From NCBI GenBank assembly GCA_946185805.1, contig CAMHKU010000003.1, positions 1 to 62,849 of the forward strand: a stretch of 62,849 bases of DNA, given 5' to 3'. Position 1 is the first letter of the stretch; each line of letters starts with the position of its first letter. Positions 38,713 to 46,061 of the stretch are shown here, one piece after another. Made by a program: the position numbers and the translations under genes. The DNA is from an uncultured Prevotellaceae bacterium (GTDB lineage Bacteria > Bacteroidota > Bacteroidia > Bacteroidales > Bacteroidaceae). The notes below the pieces were generated by a model. That model searched no databases, was not told where the DNA came from, and worked only from the letters and a program-made list of their open reading frames with translations.

Positions 38713-41100
38713 ATGAAGATAAGACAACTACTCCTTACTTTGACCGTGGGCTTCACCGTTTGTGAAGCCAATGCCCAGACTGCCGTCCATTTCGACATGT
38801 CGCTCACCGCCGACGGCAAGATTACTGAAACCGTTTCCGGACAGCAGTATAGTGTCATCTCACAATTGCCCGCTGTCACAGCCGCAGGCCCCGACGGCCA
38901 AGCCCTGCGCTTCGACGGGTACAGCAACTATGTAAAGGCTGCCGTCCCTACAGCCACCCTCAGTACCACGGCGCTCACCATGAGCGTGGTCTTAGCTGCC
39001 GAGACCTACCCCATGATGCAGGTCGACGTGGCCGAGCAGACGCCCACCTTCGCCACCATCTGCGGCAACGTCAACGAGACGACGAAGCAGGGCATTGCCC
39101 TCGAACTGTCGTCGCAGGGCGACCTGCGCCTACGCTACGGCTCGGCCTCGGGCTTCCTGATGACCGTCAGCGGCAATGAAAAGCTGCCCCGCGGCCAGTG
39201 GTGCCTGCTGACAGCCGTCATGGACAAGGCCGCCAACAGCGCCCGTCTCTACCTCAACGGCCATGAGATAGGCTCCGGCCGCATGAGCCGCCAGAGCATA
39301 GCCCACAGCTCCAGCGCCTTCACCATCGGCAAGGCCGAGGCCGACACGAAGTCGGGGCCGTTTCTCATCAACACTTTCTGCGGACTTATCGACGATATCC
39401 GCATCAGCAATGAGGTTGTAGACTTCACCCTCATCGATCTGATTGACTACAGCCAGTATCCTGCCGACTTCAACTATCCCTTGGAGCGCTATACAAATGT
39501 AGCCTCCTCAGGGGCCGAGGGGATATCTTCCCTCTGGCGCCCACAGTTCCACGCCATGCCCTCCGGCTCATGGACCAACGAGACCCACGGCATGCTCTAC
39601 AGCGGCGGCCGCTACCACCTCTTCTTCCAGAAAAATGCCAACGGCCCCTACATGTCGCGACTGCACTGGGGGCACGTGTCAAGTGCCGACCTCTGTACCT
39701 GGCGCGAGGAGCCTATAGCCATCTATCCCGGCGAGAGCTACGACATCAAAGGCTGCTGGAGCGGCTGCGTCTACGAGCGCGAGGGTACACCTTATATATT
39801 ATATACAGCCGTTGACAACGAGCGGGCGCGCATCGTCCAAGCCCATGCCACCGATGCCGACCTCAACCACTGGGTGAAAGACGGCATCGTCATCGACGGC
39901 CGCCCTGCCGGCCTGAGCGACGATTTCCGCGACCCCTTCTACTTTGAGGTGGGTGGTCAGCAGTATATCATCGTGGGCACCGCCAAGGGCGGCATCGGCG
40001 CCTGCACGCTCCATAAGCTCGTTGACGGCCAATGGACCAACGACGGCGCCATTTTCTTCCAAGGAGCGTCGAAGGCTCAGCACGGCACCTTCTGGGAGAT
40101 GCCCAACGTCACCAACCTGGGTGATGGCCGCTGGCTCTTCACCTGCACACCCTTAGGCATGAACGCCGGCGTGCGCACGCTCTGCTGGGTGGGCACCATC
40201 GGCACCGACGGCAAGTTTACCCCCATCACCGACACGCAATATCTCGAGATGGGCGGCATCAGCCGCGACGGCTACGGTCTGCTCTCGCCAACCATACTTT
40301 CCTCTCACCTCTCACCTCTCACCTCTCACCTCCTAGTTGGCATCGTTCCCGACAAGCTGCCCACGGAGCGTAACTTTGAGATGGGCTGGGCCCACAACTA
40401 CTCGCTGCCACGCGAGCTGACGGTCGACGCCCAGGGACAGCTAGTGCAGCGACCCTACAGCGGACTCTCTGCCCTGCGCTCGGCTACAAGCGTCGACCAG
40501 CAGCTGACGCTCCAAGGCACACAGTCGCTGGCTCCCGTCAGCGGCCGACAGATAGAGCTGCTGGGAGAGTTCACTGTAGCCTCGGGCACCTGTGGCTTCC
40601 GCTTCCTGCAGGCGGGGGCAAAGCAGGCCTCGCTCACCTACGATACCGACCGCGGCACACTCACCCTCGACATCACCACCCTGGGCCGTCAGGCTAACGA
40701 CCGGGGCGTCTACGACGGTGTCTACACTGCCACCCTGCCCACAAAGGTCGCCGCCGGCGAGCAGCTGACGCTCCACCTGTGGGTAGACGGCTCAATAGCC
40801 GACATCTTTGTCAACGACCAGTGGGCTTTCTCGGTGCGTATTTTCCCCAACGATGGCGCCAACACGGGCGTAGAAGCCTTCGCCACCGCCCCCATGGCCG
40901 CCCACCTGCAGGCGTGGACGCTCGACGCCCAGCAGGCCGCTACGGGTATCAAGGCTATCACCCAACACCCATCACCCAACACCTATCACCCAACACCCAC
41001 CACCTGTTACAACCTTCACGGGCAGCGTGTGTCGTCCTCCCACCGCGGACTGGTCATCAGTGACGGGAGGAAAAGATTGAAGATTGGAGATGAGGATTGA
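38713..41100 (+). CDS. GH32-like enzyme 1 with N-terminal LamG domain and altered nucleophile motif
   Basis: 795 residues. Signal peptide (KIRQLLLTLTVGFTVCEANAQ), a LamG/concanavalin-like domain (about 25-255), a five-bladed GH32 propeller (about 275-600) and a C-terminal beta-sandwich (to about 755). The acid/base (WEMP, Glu462) and transition-state (FRDP, Asp407) motifs are present. The nucleophile motif, WMNDPNG in ordinary GH32, reads WTNETHG with Glu290 where Asp is expected, so activity or specificity may differ. Heptamer arrays encode SSHLSPLTSHL inside the propeller (40301-40335), HPSPNTYHPTPTT (40957-41005) and the last residues. ATG 38713 is used because the earlier one lies within the promoter hairpin. 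Confidence 0.85.
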   Translation: MKIRQLLLTLTVGFTVCEANAQTAVHFDMSLTADGKITETVSGQQYSVISQLPAVTAAGPDGQALRFDGYSNYVKAAVPTATLSTTALTMSVVLAAETYPMMQVDVAEQTPTFATICGNVNETTKQGIALELSSQGDLRLRYGSASGFLMTVSGNEKLPRGQWCLLTAVMDKAANSARLYLNGHEIGSGRMSRQSIAHSSSAFTIGKAEADTKSGPFLINTFCGLIDDIRISNEVVDFTLIDLIDYSQYPADFNYPLERYTNVASSGAEGISSLWRPQFHAMPSGSWTNETHGMLYSGGRYHLFFQKNANGPYMSRLHWGHVSSADLCTWREEPIAIYPGESYDIKGCWSGCVYEREGTPYILYTAVDNERARIVQAHATDADLNHWVKDGIVIDGRPAGLSDDFRDPFYFEVGGQQYIIVGTAKGGIGACTLHKLVDGQWTNDGAIFFQGASKAQHGTFWEMPNVTNLGDGRWLFTCTPLGMNAGVRTLCWVGTIGTDGKFTPITDTQYLEMGGISRDGYGLLSPTILSSHLSPLTSHLLVGIVPDKLPTERNFEMGWAHNYSLPRELTVDAQGQLVQRPYSGLSALRSATSVDQQLTLQGTQSLAPVSGRQIELLGEFTVASGTCGFRFLQAGAKQASLTYDTDRGTLTLDITTLGRQANDRGVYDGVYTATLPTKVAAGEQLTLHLWVDGSIADIFVNDQWAFSVRIFPNDGANTGVEAFATAPMAAHLQAWTLDAQQAATGIKAITQHPSPNTYHPTPTTCYNLHGQRVSSSHRGLVISDGRKRLKIGDED
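40301..40335. repeat. Heptamer array in the GH32-1 propeller
   Basis: CCTCTCA four times, then CCTCCTA; encodes LSSHLSPLTSHLL between LLSPTI and VGIVPDKLP. Confidence 0.85.
40957..41005. repeat. Heptamer array near the GH32-1 C-terminus
   Basis: Seven phased units alternating ATCACCC and AACACCC (last ACCACCT), encoding ITQHPSPNTYHPTPTT. Confidence 0.85.
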
Positions 41101-41122
41101 ATACTGAATATTGAAGATTAAG
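41074..41122. repeat. Heptamer array at the GH32-1/DUF1573 junction
   Basis: AGATTGA, AGATTGG, AGATGAG, GATTGAA, TACTGAA, TATTGAA, GATTAAG. It encodes the last eight residues of GH32-1, contains its stop codon (41098-41100) and ends one base before the next ATG at 41124. Confidence 0.75.
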
Positions 41123-41123
41123 T

Positions 41124-41753
41124 ATGATTGCAGATACGCTCATAGTGCTTGGCTTAGCCACCGTCAGCCTCGGGACCATCCACGAGGCTGACGGCGTGCG
41201 CCAACAGCAGTTCTGGCTGCGCAACGACGGCCAGCAGGCCGTCCTTTTAGGTCAGGGCTACACCTCCTGCGGCTGCACCACCATCGTCTACGAGCGCGGG
41301 ACAGAAGTGGCACCCGGCGACAGCACCGCTGTCATCCTGCGATTCAATCCCGCTGGCAAGGGTGGCGACTTCCACGAAACGGCCACACTCAAGTATGGCC
41401 CTATCACCCACCACCCATCACCCGCCTCCCATCACCTGACACTCTCCCTCACCGGCACATGCATTACCAGTGAAGAAACTCTGCTGCGCCAGTTTCCCGT
41501 AAGCCTTGGCGACAGCCTGCGTCTCTCTGCCAACCGCTTCGACCTGGGGCGCATGCGCCGCGGCGAGGTCAAGGAGCGCACCGTCGTCGTGCTCCATCGC
41601 GACGAAAACGACCGCCGCGAGACCATCACCATCGGCTATCAGGCCGACGCCACTGCTACCGGCATGCAGCACGTAGAGCGCATGGTCACCACCACCACCG
41701 TCAAAGGCCAGACAGTATCGTTTACTGTCATTTTCGACGTCGTCATTCTATAG
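41124..41753 (+). CDS. DUF1573 protein
   Basis: 209 residues. A DUF1573 immunoglobulin-like beta domain is recognised by LGTIHEADGVRQQQFWLRNDGQQAVLL and the hallmark TSCGCTTI, followed by VAPGDSTAVILRFNP. The family is exported and of unknown role; this copy has only a weak N-terminal hydrophobic stretch. A heptamer array (41403-41437) inserts ITHHPSPASHH in the middle. It is separated from GH32-1 only by a heptamer array, so cotranscription is likely even though no fructan role is known. Confidence 0.8.
   Translation: MIADTLIVLGLATVSLGTIHEADGVRQQQFWLRNDGQQAVLLGQGYTSCGCTTIVYERGTEVAPGDSTAVILRFNPAGKGGDFHETATLKYGPITHHPSPASHHLTLSLTGTCITSEETLLRQFPVSLGDSLRLSANRFDLGRMRRGEVKERTVVVLHRDENDRRETITIGYQADATATGMQHVERMVTTTTVKGQTVSFTVIFDVVIL
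41403..41437. repeat. Heptamer array in the DUF1573 gene
   Basis: ATCACCC, ACCACCC, ATCACCC, GCCTCCC, ATCACCT, phased and in frame. Confidence 0.75.
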
Positions 41754-42365
41754 TGTTATTTCAACCGTAACTACTTGTGCTTCAGTAAAGTACAGAACAG
41801 GTGCCCGCATCCGCAAGTAATTTGAGTTTTTATTTTGTTTTATATCCGTCATCCGTCAGTAATCCGCATAACAAATTACTATACAATGTGTTATGAACTG
41901 ACGGATGGCTGACGGATGACGGATGGACTCGGGAAAAGTTGTTTTGTATATTTATTCATGGAAAACGGGACACGTTTTCCCCAAAACGCGCGTTGTTTTT
42001 TCAAAAACGGCCGTTGATTTTTTCAAAACGTGCGCCGTTTTAGCAGAAGGAATCGGGACTGCCTTAAAATGTCTGAATATTTTACTTATGGAGCGTTGTA
42101 CTGCATGAATATCCTATTTTTGCGTATATTTATGCAAATTGGCTTTTAAGTGAAAATCATCCGTCAGCCAGTCAGCATCCGTCAGTCTACAAGCAATTGC
42201 AAATCAGCTTGTTATAGAAAAAGCTGACGGCTGACAGTTGAAAACTAAAACCAAAATTAGATTTCTCATTTTGATTAATAATAAAAAGGTTTAATCCAAA
42301 ACCTTTGCGTATTTACAGATTATTTAGTATATTTGCAGTCGATTATTGGTACGCTAGTGTCTCAC
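41754..42365. other. 610-bp intergenic region rich in repeats
   Basis: No convincing gene. Around 41850-41930, copies of ATCCGTC/GACGGAT lie in opposite orientations and could pair; more GTCAG/CCGTCAG copies lie near 42168-42195. At 41957-42040 a GGAAAACG/CGTTTTCC hairpin is followed by three diverged AAAACG...GTTTTTTC units about 25 bp apart. A TATATTTG -7 element for the rubredoxin gene is at 42328. Confidence 0.5.
42328..42335 (+). promoter_or_regulatory. -7 element of the rubredoxin gene
   Basis: TATATTTG, followed by a leader that contains the 19-bp palindrome. Confidence 0.5.
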
Positions 42366-42406
42366 TTGCATTGGTACGCGGGTGAGACACCCGCGTACCA
42401 ATGCAA
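42366..42406. repeat. 19-bp perfect palindrome reaching the rubredoxin start
   Basis: TTGCATTGGTACGCGGGTG pairs with its exact complement across the 3-nt loop AGA. A partial copy (TTGGTACGC) lies 20-25 bp upstream. The right arm ends with ATGCAA, whose ATG (42401) may be the rubredoxin start codon. Confidence 0.85.
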
Positions 42407-42544
42407 ATCGGCATGTATGTCTGCAGCATCTGCGGCTATGTCTACGACCCCGCCGAGCACGACGGCGTGGCCTTCGACGACCAGCCCGACGACTGGTACT
42501 GCCCCCGCTGCAAGCAAAGTAAGGCGAAATTCAACAAGGCTTAG
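42401..42544 (+). CDS. Short-type rubredoxin
   Basis: A 47-residue iron protein for one-electron transfer, often to oxidative-stress reductases in anaerobes. Both metal-binding motifs are present: VCSICGY (CxxC, residues 8-11) and YCPRCKQ (CxxC, residues 34-37), with YVYDPAEHDGVAFDDQPDDW between them. The spacer is shorter by about seven residues than in ordinary 52-54-residue rubredoxins, as in the Desulfovibrio desulfuricans 45-residue type. The start is ATG 42401 or ATG 42413 (MYVCSIC). It lies behind a strong leader palindrome and before a bidirectional terminator, a one-gene unit between the two fructan modules. Confidence 0.9.
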   Translation: MQIGMYVCSICGYVYDPAEHDGVAFDDQPDDWYCPRCKQSKAKFNKA

Positions 42545-42582
42545 GGAAAATTAAAAAATTAAAAAGATAGAGAATTAAAAAT

Positions 42583-42624
42583 GCCGCCTCAGCAGTACTT
42601 ACACTGAGAGGCGGCCTTTTTTTA
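42583..42624. terminator. Bidirectional terminator
   Basis: GCCGCCTC and GAGGCGGC form an 8-bp stem with T-runs on both strands (CCTTTTTTT on plus; ATTTTTAA on minus). It ends both the rubredoxin unit and the convergent isomerase gene. Confidence 0.85.
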
Positions 42625-42648
42625 TGTTTTTAATTTTTCAATTTTCCC

Positions 42649-44145
42649 TCATGCGAAGGGGTTCTCCGTGGGGTAGTAGTCGCCCTTGGGGAAGTTGTAG
42701 TCAATCTCGTCGACGGCGATACCCATATACTTGAGCACCTCCCAGAGATACTTGCCGGCATGGTCGAACATGACGGCGCAGTGGTGGGGATAGTGCTTCT
42801 CAATGAGCACGTGGCGATAGAAGCGGCTCATGTTCTTGATACCGAAGATACCGATAGAGCCGAAGGAGCGTGTAGCCACGGGAATCACCTCGCCCTGAGC
42901 GATATAGGCGCGCAGTTTGGTGTCGGCGGTCGACTGCAGTCGGTAGATGGTAGCCTTGCCGGGCTTGATGTCGCCCTCGAGGGTGCCGTTGGTAACCTCT
43001 ACGGGCAGGGCGCGTGCCATGATGCGCTGGAAGCACATGTTGCAGTTGCAGACTTTCGACGAGGCCGTGTTGCCGCAGTGGAAGCCCATGAAGATTTCCT
43101 TGTCGGTATAGGTGTCGCAGAGGAACTGCTTGCCCTTGATGCTCTCCTCGTACATGTCGTTGGGCACGGTGTTGTTGATGTCGAGCAGTGTGACGGCGTC
43201 CTGAGTAATGCAGGTGCCGATGAACTCTGAGAGTGTGCCGTAGATGTCTACCTCGCAGCTCACGGGGATACCGCGGCTGGTCAGGCGGCTGTTGACGTAG
43301 CAGGGCACGAAGCCGAACATCGTCTGGAAGGCGGGCCAGCACTTCGTGGTGAGTGCCACAAACTGGCGGCAGCCCTTGTGACCTTCAATCCAGTCGAGCA
43401 GCGTAAGCTCATACTGGGCGAGCTTGGGCAGCACCTGGGGAATCTTGTTGCCGTGACCCAACTCGGCGGCCATATCCTTCACCACGTCGTCGATACGGGG
43501 GTCGCCGGCGTGCTTCTGGAACGACTCCAAGAGGTCGAGCTCGGAGTTCTCTTCAATCTCGACGTCGAGGTCGTAGAGGGCGCGGATGGGGGCGTTGCAG
43601 GCCAGGAAGTTATTGGGACGGGGACCGAAGCTGATAATCTTGAGGTTCTGCAGGCCTACGATAGCGCGGGCGATGGGCAGGAACTCATGGATAAGCTCGG
43701 CACAGTGAGCGGCGTCGCCCACGGGCTCCTCGGGAATGTAAGCGCGCGTCTTGCGCAGCGAGAGAGCGTGGCTGGCGTTGAGCATGCCGCAGTAGGCATC
43801 GCCACGGCCGTCGATGAGGTCGTTCTGGGTCTCCTCGGCAGCAGCGCAGAACATGGCGGGGCCGTCGAAATACTTAGCCAGCATGGTCTCTGAAATCTCG
43901 GGGCCGAAGTTGCCAAGGTAGACGCAGAGGGCGTTACAGCCAGCCTTCTTGATGTCTTCAAGAGCCTGACACATGTGAATTTCGCTCTCGACGATGCAGA
44001 TGGGGCACTCGTAGATACCCTCCTTGCCAAACTTCTTTTCATACTCGGCAACGACGGCCTTGCGGCGGTTGACGGCTAATGACTCGGGGAAACAGTCGCG
44101 GCTGACGGCCACGATACCAATTTTAATTACAGGTACGTTGTTCAT
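42649..44145 (-). CDS. L-fucose/L-arabinose isomerase-family protein
   Basis: 498 residues, cytoplasmic. The fold is that of the fucose/arabinose isomerase group: an N-terminal Rossmann-like half (IKIGIVAVSRDCFPESLAVNRRKAVV ... NALCVYLGNFGPEISETMLAKYF) and a C-terminal metal-site region (CEVDIYGTLSEFIGTCITQ, FMGFHCGNTA, GEVIPVATRSFGSIGIFG, PHHCAVMFDHAGKYL). Relatives interconvert aldoses and ketoses; the exact sugar is not evident. It is transcribed divergently from regulator 2, with TATCTTTG at 44189-44196 as its -7 element, so it may belong to the same response or be an unrelated neighbour. Confidence 0.82.
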   Translation of the reverse strand: MNNVPVIKIGIVAVSRDCFPESLAVNRRKAVVAEYEKKFGKEGIYECPICIVESEIHMCQALEDIKKAGCNALCVYLGNFGPEISETMLAKYFDGPAMFCAAAEETQNDLIDGRGDAYCGMLNASHALSLRKTRAYIPEEPVGDAAHCAELIHEFLPIARAIVGLQNLKIISFGPRPNNFLACNAPIRALYDLDVEIEENSELDLLESFQKHAGDPRIDDVVKDMAAELGHGNKIPQVLPKLAQYELTLLDWIEGHKGCRQFVALTTKCWPAFQTMFGFVPCYVNSRLTSRGIPVSCEVDIYGTLSEFIGTCITQDAVTLLDINNTVPNDMYEESIKGKQFLCDTYTDKEIFMGFHCGNTASSKVCNCNMCFQRIMARALPVEVTNGTLEGDIKPGKATIYRLQSTADTKLRAYIAQGEVIPVATRSFGSIGIFGIKNMSRFYRHVLIEKHYPHHCAVMFDHAGKYLWEVLKYMGIAVDEIDYNFPKGDYYPTENPFA

Positions 44146-44188
44146 GATTTATAGGTATTAAAATTTATCGGTTAGTTGCTAACGGCTG

Positions 44189-44196
44189 CAAAGATA
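44189..44196 (-). promoter_or_regulatory. -7 element of the isomerase gene
   Basis: TATCTTTG on the minus strand, 43 bp before the start codon, back to back with the regulator 2 promoter. Confidence 0.6.
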
Positions 44197-44271
44197 CACA
44201 TTATTTGTGATTAAAAGGCTATTTTAAAGTAAAAAAGAAGTTTAAAATTTGCTATAATAGACAAATTACAC

Positions 44272-44279
44272 TAACTTTG
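44272..44279 (+). promoter_or_regulatory. -7 element of regulator 2
   Basis: TAACTTTG, 42 bp before the start codon at 44322. Confidence 0.6.
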
Positions 44280-44321
44280 CAGACAAATAGAAAAGAGGTG
44301 AGAGGTAAGGAATCATACTAA

Positions 44322-45884
44322 ATGGAGAAGAAGCTATTAGCCATCGTGTACCTATTTATTATTATATGCCTGATGACGGCATGTCATAATGGGGGACCGG
44401 CATATCAGATAGGTTTCTCGCAGTGCTCGCAGGGACCTTGGCGCGAGAAGGTGAACCAGGAGATGCTGGCCGCCCAGCATTTGTATGAGCACGATGTGAC
44501 GGTGAGCATTGCCCAGAGCTACGACGACGGCGAGTTGCAGGCACGCCAGATTGACAGTCTCACGGCGAGTGGCATCGACCTGCTGGTGGTGGCGCCCAAC
44601 GAAGATTCGGAGGCGCTCAACGCTGCCATAGGCCGCACGCTGGGGGAGGGTGTGCCCGTGGTGTTCTTCGACCGCAAGACGAGCGTTGAAGGTTACACGG
44701 CATTCATCGGCGGAAACAACGTGGAGGCGGGTCGCGTGGTGGGCACTGCTGTTGCCGCGATAGTAAAGAGCGGCGGTGGAGACAGGGTCCTGGAAATTAC
44801 AGGAGCTATGAGCTCTTCGCCGGCACGCGAGCGCCATCAAGGCTTTGCTGAGGTGATGGGGCAGTGTGATGGCGTGGGGTATGAAAGCTGTGACGCGGGG
44901 TGGACGAGCGACGAGGCCTGCCGAATAGTGAAATCGAAGATGGCTGGCGGCTGGATGCCCGACATCGTGTTCTGCCATAACGACGGCATGGCCACGGGCG
45001 TTTACAAGGCGCTGGTGGAGACAGGCCACGAGGGCGACATGATGGTTTACGGCATCGACGGCATGGCGGGCGAGGGGCTGGAGTATGTGCGCCTGGGCCA
45101 TCAGGTGGGCACATACGTCTATCCCACCCACGGCGAGAAGATTATACGGCTGGCCCTCGACATACTTACGGGCAAGAGCTATGAGCGCGAGAACAGCCTG
45201 CAGGGCATGATGGTGACGCCCGAGAATGTAGAGATTGTGACGCTGAACGCCAACGAGCTGATGGCGCAGAATGACAACTTAGTGACCATCCAGAACAAGC
45301 TGCAGGCCTATCTGGGCCTTTACGACACGCAGCGGCGGGCGCTATGGGTGCTGGGCACCGGATGCGTAGTGTTGGGTGTCGGATGCCTGGTGATGGGCAT
45401 TGGCTACGTCACCCGGCGGCGTGCCATTCGCCAGCGGCAGGCCGTGAACGAAGAGCAGACGCTGTTTTATACCGACACCACGCGCCGCCAGCTGGGCGAC
45501 ATCTTCAGCAAGCCCGACAGCGACCTGAAGCCGCCACGCACACAGGACGTCATCTTTGCAGAGCAGTTGAACGATACCATCCGCAAGCACATGGGCAACC
45601 CGCAGCTGAAGATGGACGACCTGGGCGAGGAGATGGGGCTCAGCCGCGTGCAACTCTACCGCCGCGTGAAGGCCGTCACGGGGCTCTCGCCGGTAGAGCT
45701 GCTGCGACAGATGCGCCTGCAGAGGGCCTACGCCCTACTGACGTCGACGACGAAGACAGTGCAGGAGATAGCCTTCGAGGTGGGGTTCAACACGCCTGGC
45801 TACTTTTCAAAGTGCTTCCGCCAGCAGTATGGCAAGTATCCTATGGAGGTGAGGAGCGCTACGCTGGTGGTAAGTGATAAGTGA
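44322..45884 (+). CDS. Transmembrane regulator 2: periplasmic sugar-binding domain-TM-AraC, no kinase
   Basis: 520 residues with the same plan as regulator 1: signal with lipobox-like MTAC (Cys21), periplasmic sugar-binding domain (about 27-320: QIGFSQCSQGPWREKVNQEM, GIDLLVVAPNEDSEALN, GVPVVFFDRKT, CHNDGMATGVYKAL, YVYPTHGEKIIRLALDIL), one membrane helix (341-363), a short linker and an AraC HTH (410-510: MDDLGEEMGLSRVQLYRRV ... VQEIAFEVGFNTPGYFSKCFRQQYG). No kinase or receiver. The linker lacks the Gln/Pro-rich insert of regulator 1. It stands directly upstream of SusC-2, mirroring module 1, so each SusC appears to have its own sensor. Confidence 0.88.
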   Translation: MEKKLLAIVYLFIIICLMTACHNGGPAYQIGFSQCSQGPWREKVNQEMLAAQHLYEHDVTVSIAQSYDDGELQARQIDSLTASGIDLLVVAPNEDSEALNAAIGRTLGEGVPVVFFDRKTSVEGYTAFIGGNNVEAGRVVGTAVAAIVKSGGGDRVLEITGAMSSSPARERHQGFAEVMGQCDGVGYESCDAGWTSDEACRIVKSKMAGGWMPDIVFCHNDGMATGVYKALVETGHEGDMMVYGIDGMAGEGLEYVRLGHQVGTYVYPTHGEKIIRLALDILTGKSYERENSLQGMMVTPENVEIVTLNANELMAQNDNLVTIQNKLQAYLGLYDTQRRALWVLGTGCVVLGVGCLVMGIGYVTRRRAIRQRQAVNEEQTLFYTDTTRRQLGDIFSKPDSDLKPPRTQDVIFAEQLNDTIRKHMGNPQLKMDDLGEEMGLSRVQLYRRVKAVTGLSPVELLRQMRLQRAYALLTSTTKTVQEIAFEVGFNTPGYFSKCFRQQYGKYPMEVRSATLVVSDK

Positions 45885-45915
45885 TAAGTGATAAGTGGTA
45901 AGTGATAAGTGTAGG
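45867..45915. repeat. Heptamer array at the end of regulator 2
   Basis: GTGGTAA, three GTGATAA, GTGGTAA, GTGATAA, GTGTAGG. The regulator stop codon (45882-45884) and its last codons lie in the array. Confidence 0.85.
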
Positions 45916-45917
45916 GT

Positions 45918-45982
45918 GAAACGTTTCAAACATAATGCTCAACGATTGTTTCATGAAACATAATTCTTAGCGCACGAACGAT
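45918..45982. promoter_or_regulatory. Direct-repeat operator candidate upstream of SusC-2
   Basis: Two related half-sites, GTTTCA-AACATAAT...AACGAT (45923-45946) and GTTTCATGAAACATAAT...GAACGAT (45948-45982), lie in the same orientation; GAAACGTTTC and GTTTCATGAAAC are also palindromic. The final GAACGAT ends 30 bp before the -7 element, as in front of SusC-1. Direct repeats suit an AraC-type regulator. Confidence 0.6.
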
Positions 45983-46011
45983 ATTTGACACATTTTTGGC
46001 AGTTTGGTTAG

Positions 46012-46019
46012 TACCTTTG
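46012..46019 (+). promoter_or_regulatory. -7 element of SusC-2
   Basis: TACCTTTG followed by CGGCA, as in the SusC-1 promoter; 42 bp before the start codon. Confidence 0.65.
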
Positions 46020-46061
46020 CGGCACATTATCAAATAAAAGTACTAACCAATTTACCAAACA

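Noticed and set aside
42333..42554. 73-codon frame covering the rubredoxin region
   Set aside because: Wrong frame; the frame starting at 42401 gives an unmistakable rubredoxin with two CxxC motifs.
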